Shown: positions 4,552-5,398 of the stretch, one piece after another
How positions within the stretch are numbered: position 1 is the stretch's first letter
How the letters are laid out: every line of letters starts with the position of its first letter
The notes under the pieces: model-generated
Database searches by the model: none
What the model saw: the letters and a program-made list of their open reading frames with translations, nothing else
What the model was told of the DNA's origin: nothing
Source: DATKWS01 sp035529435
GTDB lineage: Bacteria > Krumholzibacteriota > Krumholzibacteriia > Krumholzibacteriales > Krumholzibacteriaceae
DNA: 5,398 nucleotides
NCBI GenBank assembly: GCA_035529435.1
Contig: DATKWS010000204.1
Location: 1 to 5,398, forward strand
Direction: 5' to 3'
Program-made: the position numbers and the translations under genes

Positions 4552-5398
4552 GACCATCTGGACATTGAGATACGAGAGCACATTATCGATCGGGTTCGCC
4601 ACGGCGACACCGCCGCCGCCCGCATAGAGCAGTCCCACGGCGCGAGGATTCTCTGTGACATCCTCGACCAGCAAGGAGCCGGAATCACCGCCGCGGAGGA
4701 ACTTGTCACCCTTGCTCGCGACGAAGATCTGACCCGTGTACACGACGGTGAAATAGTCACCGGCGCACTCCGTTTCGTACCACACTTCGACGTTCGCGTT
4801 GAGCCCGCTCACCTTGCTGCGGGTGACACCCGTAGTCCGGCCGGCCTTCTTGACCGGCTGATTGATATACGCATCCACCGTCTGCGACGAGAGGGTGCCG
4901 ATGCCGAGTATCGTTCCATCGGTCTTGACCGTGCCGCTGATGATCTCGGCCTTCGCGCAATCGACGTTTGTGTTTCCCGTGAGGCTCGACAGGCTCGAGA
5001 GGTGCGCCACGTAATCGTCGGGAATATCGTAGCAGCCGACATCTATAAGCCCGGGCTGATTGATCGGATCGCCGATCTCGGCGACGTCGGGCGGCTCGAT
5101 ATCACCGGCGAAGACATGTGAGTTGCTGAGAATGTACAGCTTGTTGCCCCCCGTGACAAGAGCGCCGAGCGTGCCGCTGCAGCAGTACCCGTTCGCGAGA
5201 TCCCACGCGTTCCCGCCCGATACGCCGAGGGAGATCGGCCGCGTCTGGCGGGCCTTGGGATCGAGCTTATCAGGTTTCGGAGGTTTGCCGAGGGCCTTGA
5301 TCGGGCCGGTGACCAGCTTCACCACCGGCACGCCGTCGATCGTGTCCTTCACCCTCGATCTCCCGCGCTCAGACCTCAGGAGCACGAGTATCGCGGGT
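4543..5398 (-). CDS. Trypsin-fold serine peptidase (Nal1-like), N-terminus outside the window
   Basis: The frame is open to the right edge, with no stop in the last 13 bases. A GTG at 5385 could start a 280-residue protein, but no Shine-Dalgarno precedes it and related proteins carry a longer N-terminal segment, so I treat it as 5'-partial. Counting from that GTG, the catalytic triad is H90 (LSNSHVFA), D142 (NVDCAKAEI) and S235 (GGDSGSLL), all intact, with the oxyanion GDSG motif. KAGRTTGVTR (180-189) is the typical strand before the active serine region, and the domain ends in AVGLLYAGGGGVAVANPID. The fold and N-terminal segment (TIDGVPVVKLVTGPIKAL) match the bacterial trypsin-like group related to plant NAL1. 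No signal peptide can be judged. The substrate is unknown. A terminator at 4406-4433 follows. Confidence 0.85.
   Translation of the reverse strand, partial: PAILVLLRSERGRSRVKDTIDGVPVVKLVTGPIKALGKPPKPDKLDPKARQTRPISLGVSGGNAWDLANGYCCSGTLGALVTGGNKLYILSNSHVFAGDIEPPDVAEIGDPINQPGLIDVGCYDIPDDYVAHLSSLSSLTGNTNVDCAKAEIISGTVKTDGTILGIGTLSSQTVDAYINQPVKKAGRTTGVTRSKVSGLNANVEVWYETECAGDYFTVVYTGQIFVASKGDKFLRGGDSGSLLVEDVTENPRAVGLLYAGGGGVAVANPIDNVLSYLNVQMVGN

Noticed and set aside
4504..5121. 205-codon plus-strand frame over the peptidase gene
   Set aside because: Antisense shadow of a gene with an intact catalytic triad.

Overview
The window is GC-rich bacterial DNA with tight Shine-Dalgarno sites, two textbook sigma70-type promoters and intrinsic terminators. 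These make a bacterium much more likely than an archaeon. The radical SAM enzyme hints at an anaerobic or microaerophilic lifestyle. I cannot fix the phylum from sequence alone. There are no mobile elements, CRISPR arrays, tRNA or rRNA genes.

Layout, left to right. (1) Positions 1-27 are the first nine codons of a minus-strand gene that leaves the window. (2) Positions 28-525 contain no convincing protein gene. On the minus strand they hold a strong promoter (403-432), about 215 nt of foldable sequence, and a terminator (178-242), all ahead of that gene. (3) 526-1902 (minus) is a 458-residue radical SAM protein with a probable extra C-terminal Fe-S site. (4) 1903-2494 is a divergent regulatory region. 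It has an extended -10 promoter for the radical SAM gene, an AT-rich block, and a near-consensus plus-strand promoter (2048-2076). That promoter starts an RNA of about 310 nt that appears multi-branched and ends at an intrinsic terminator (2353-2392), about 100 nt before the next gene. (5) 2495-3394 (plus) is uvsE, a UV-damage endonuclease. (6) 3488-4312 (minus), convergent with uvsE, is a MutY-like HhH-GPD DNA glycosylase with no cysteines and so no Fe-S cluster. (7) 4543-5398 (minus) is a trypsin-fold serine peptidase whose N-terminus lies beyond the right edge; an intrinsic terminator follows it.

How it fits together. UvsE and the MutY-like glycosylase are both DNA-repair enzymes, one for UV photoproducts and one probably for mispaired or oxidised bases. 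They form a small convergent repair pair, but nothing shows co-regulation. The radical SAM enzyme and the peptidase have no visible partners here.

The most interesting content is non-coding. Two separate intergenic regions share the order TTGACG-type promoter, structured RNA, U-tailed terminator, gene start. Each is either a free-standing small RNA gene or an attenuated leader (riboswitch-like) controlling the downstream gene. I could not match either RNA to a known family by eye.
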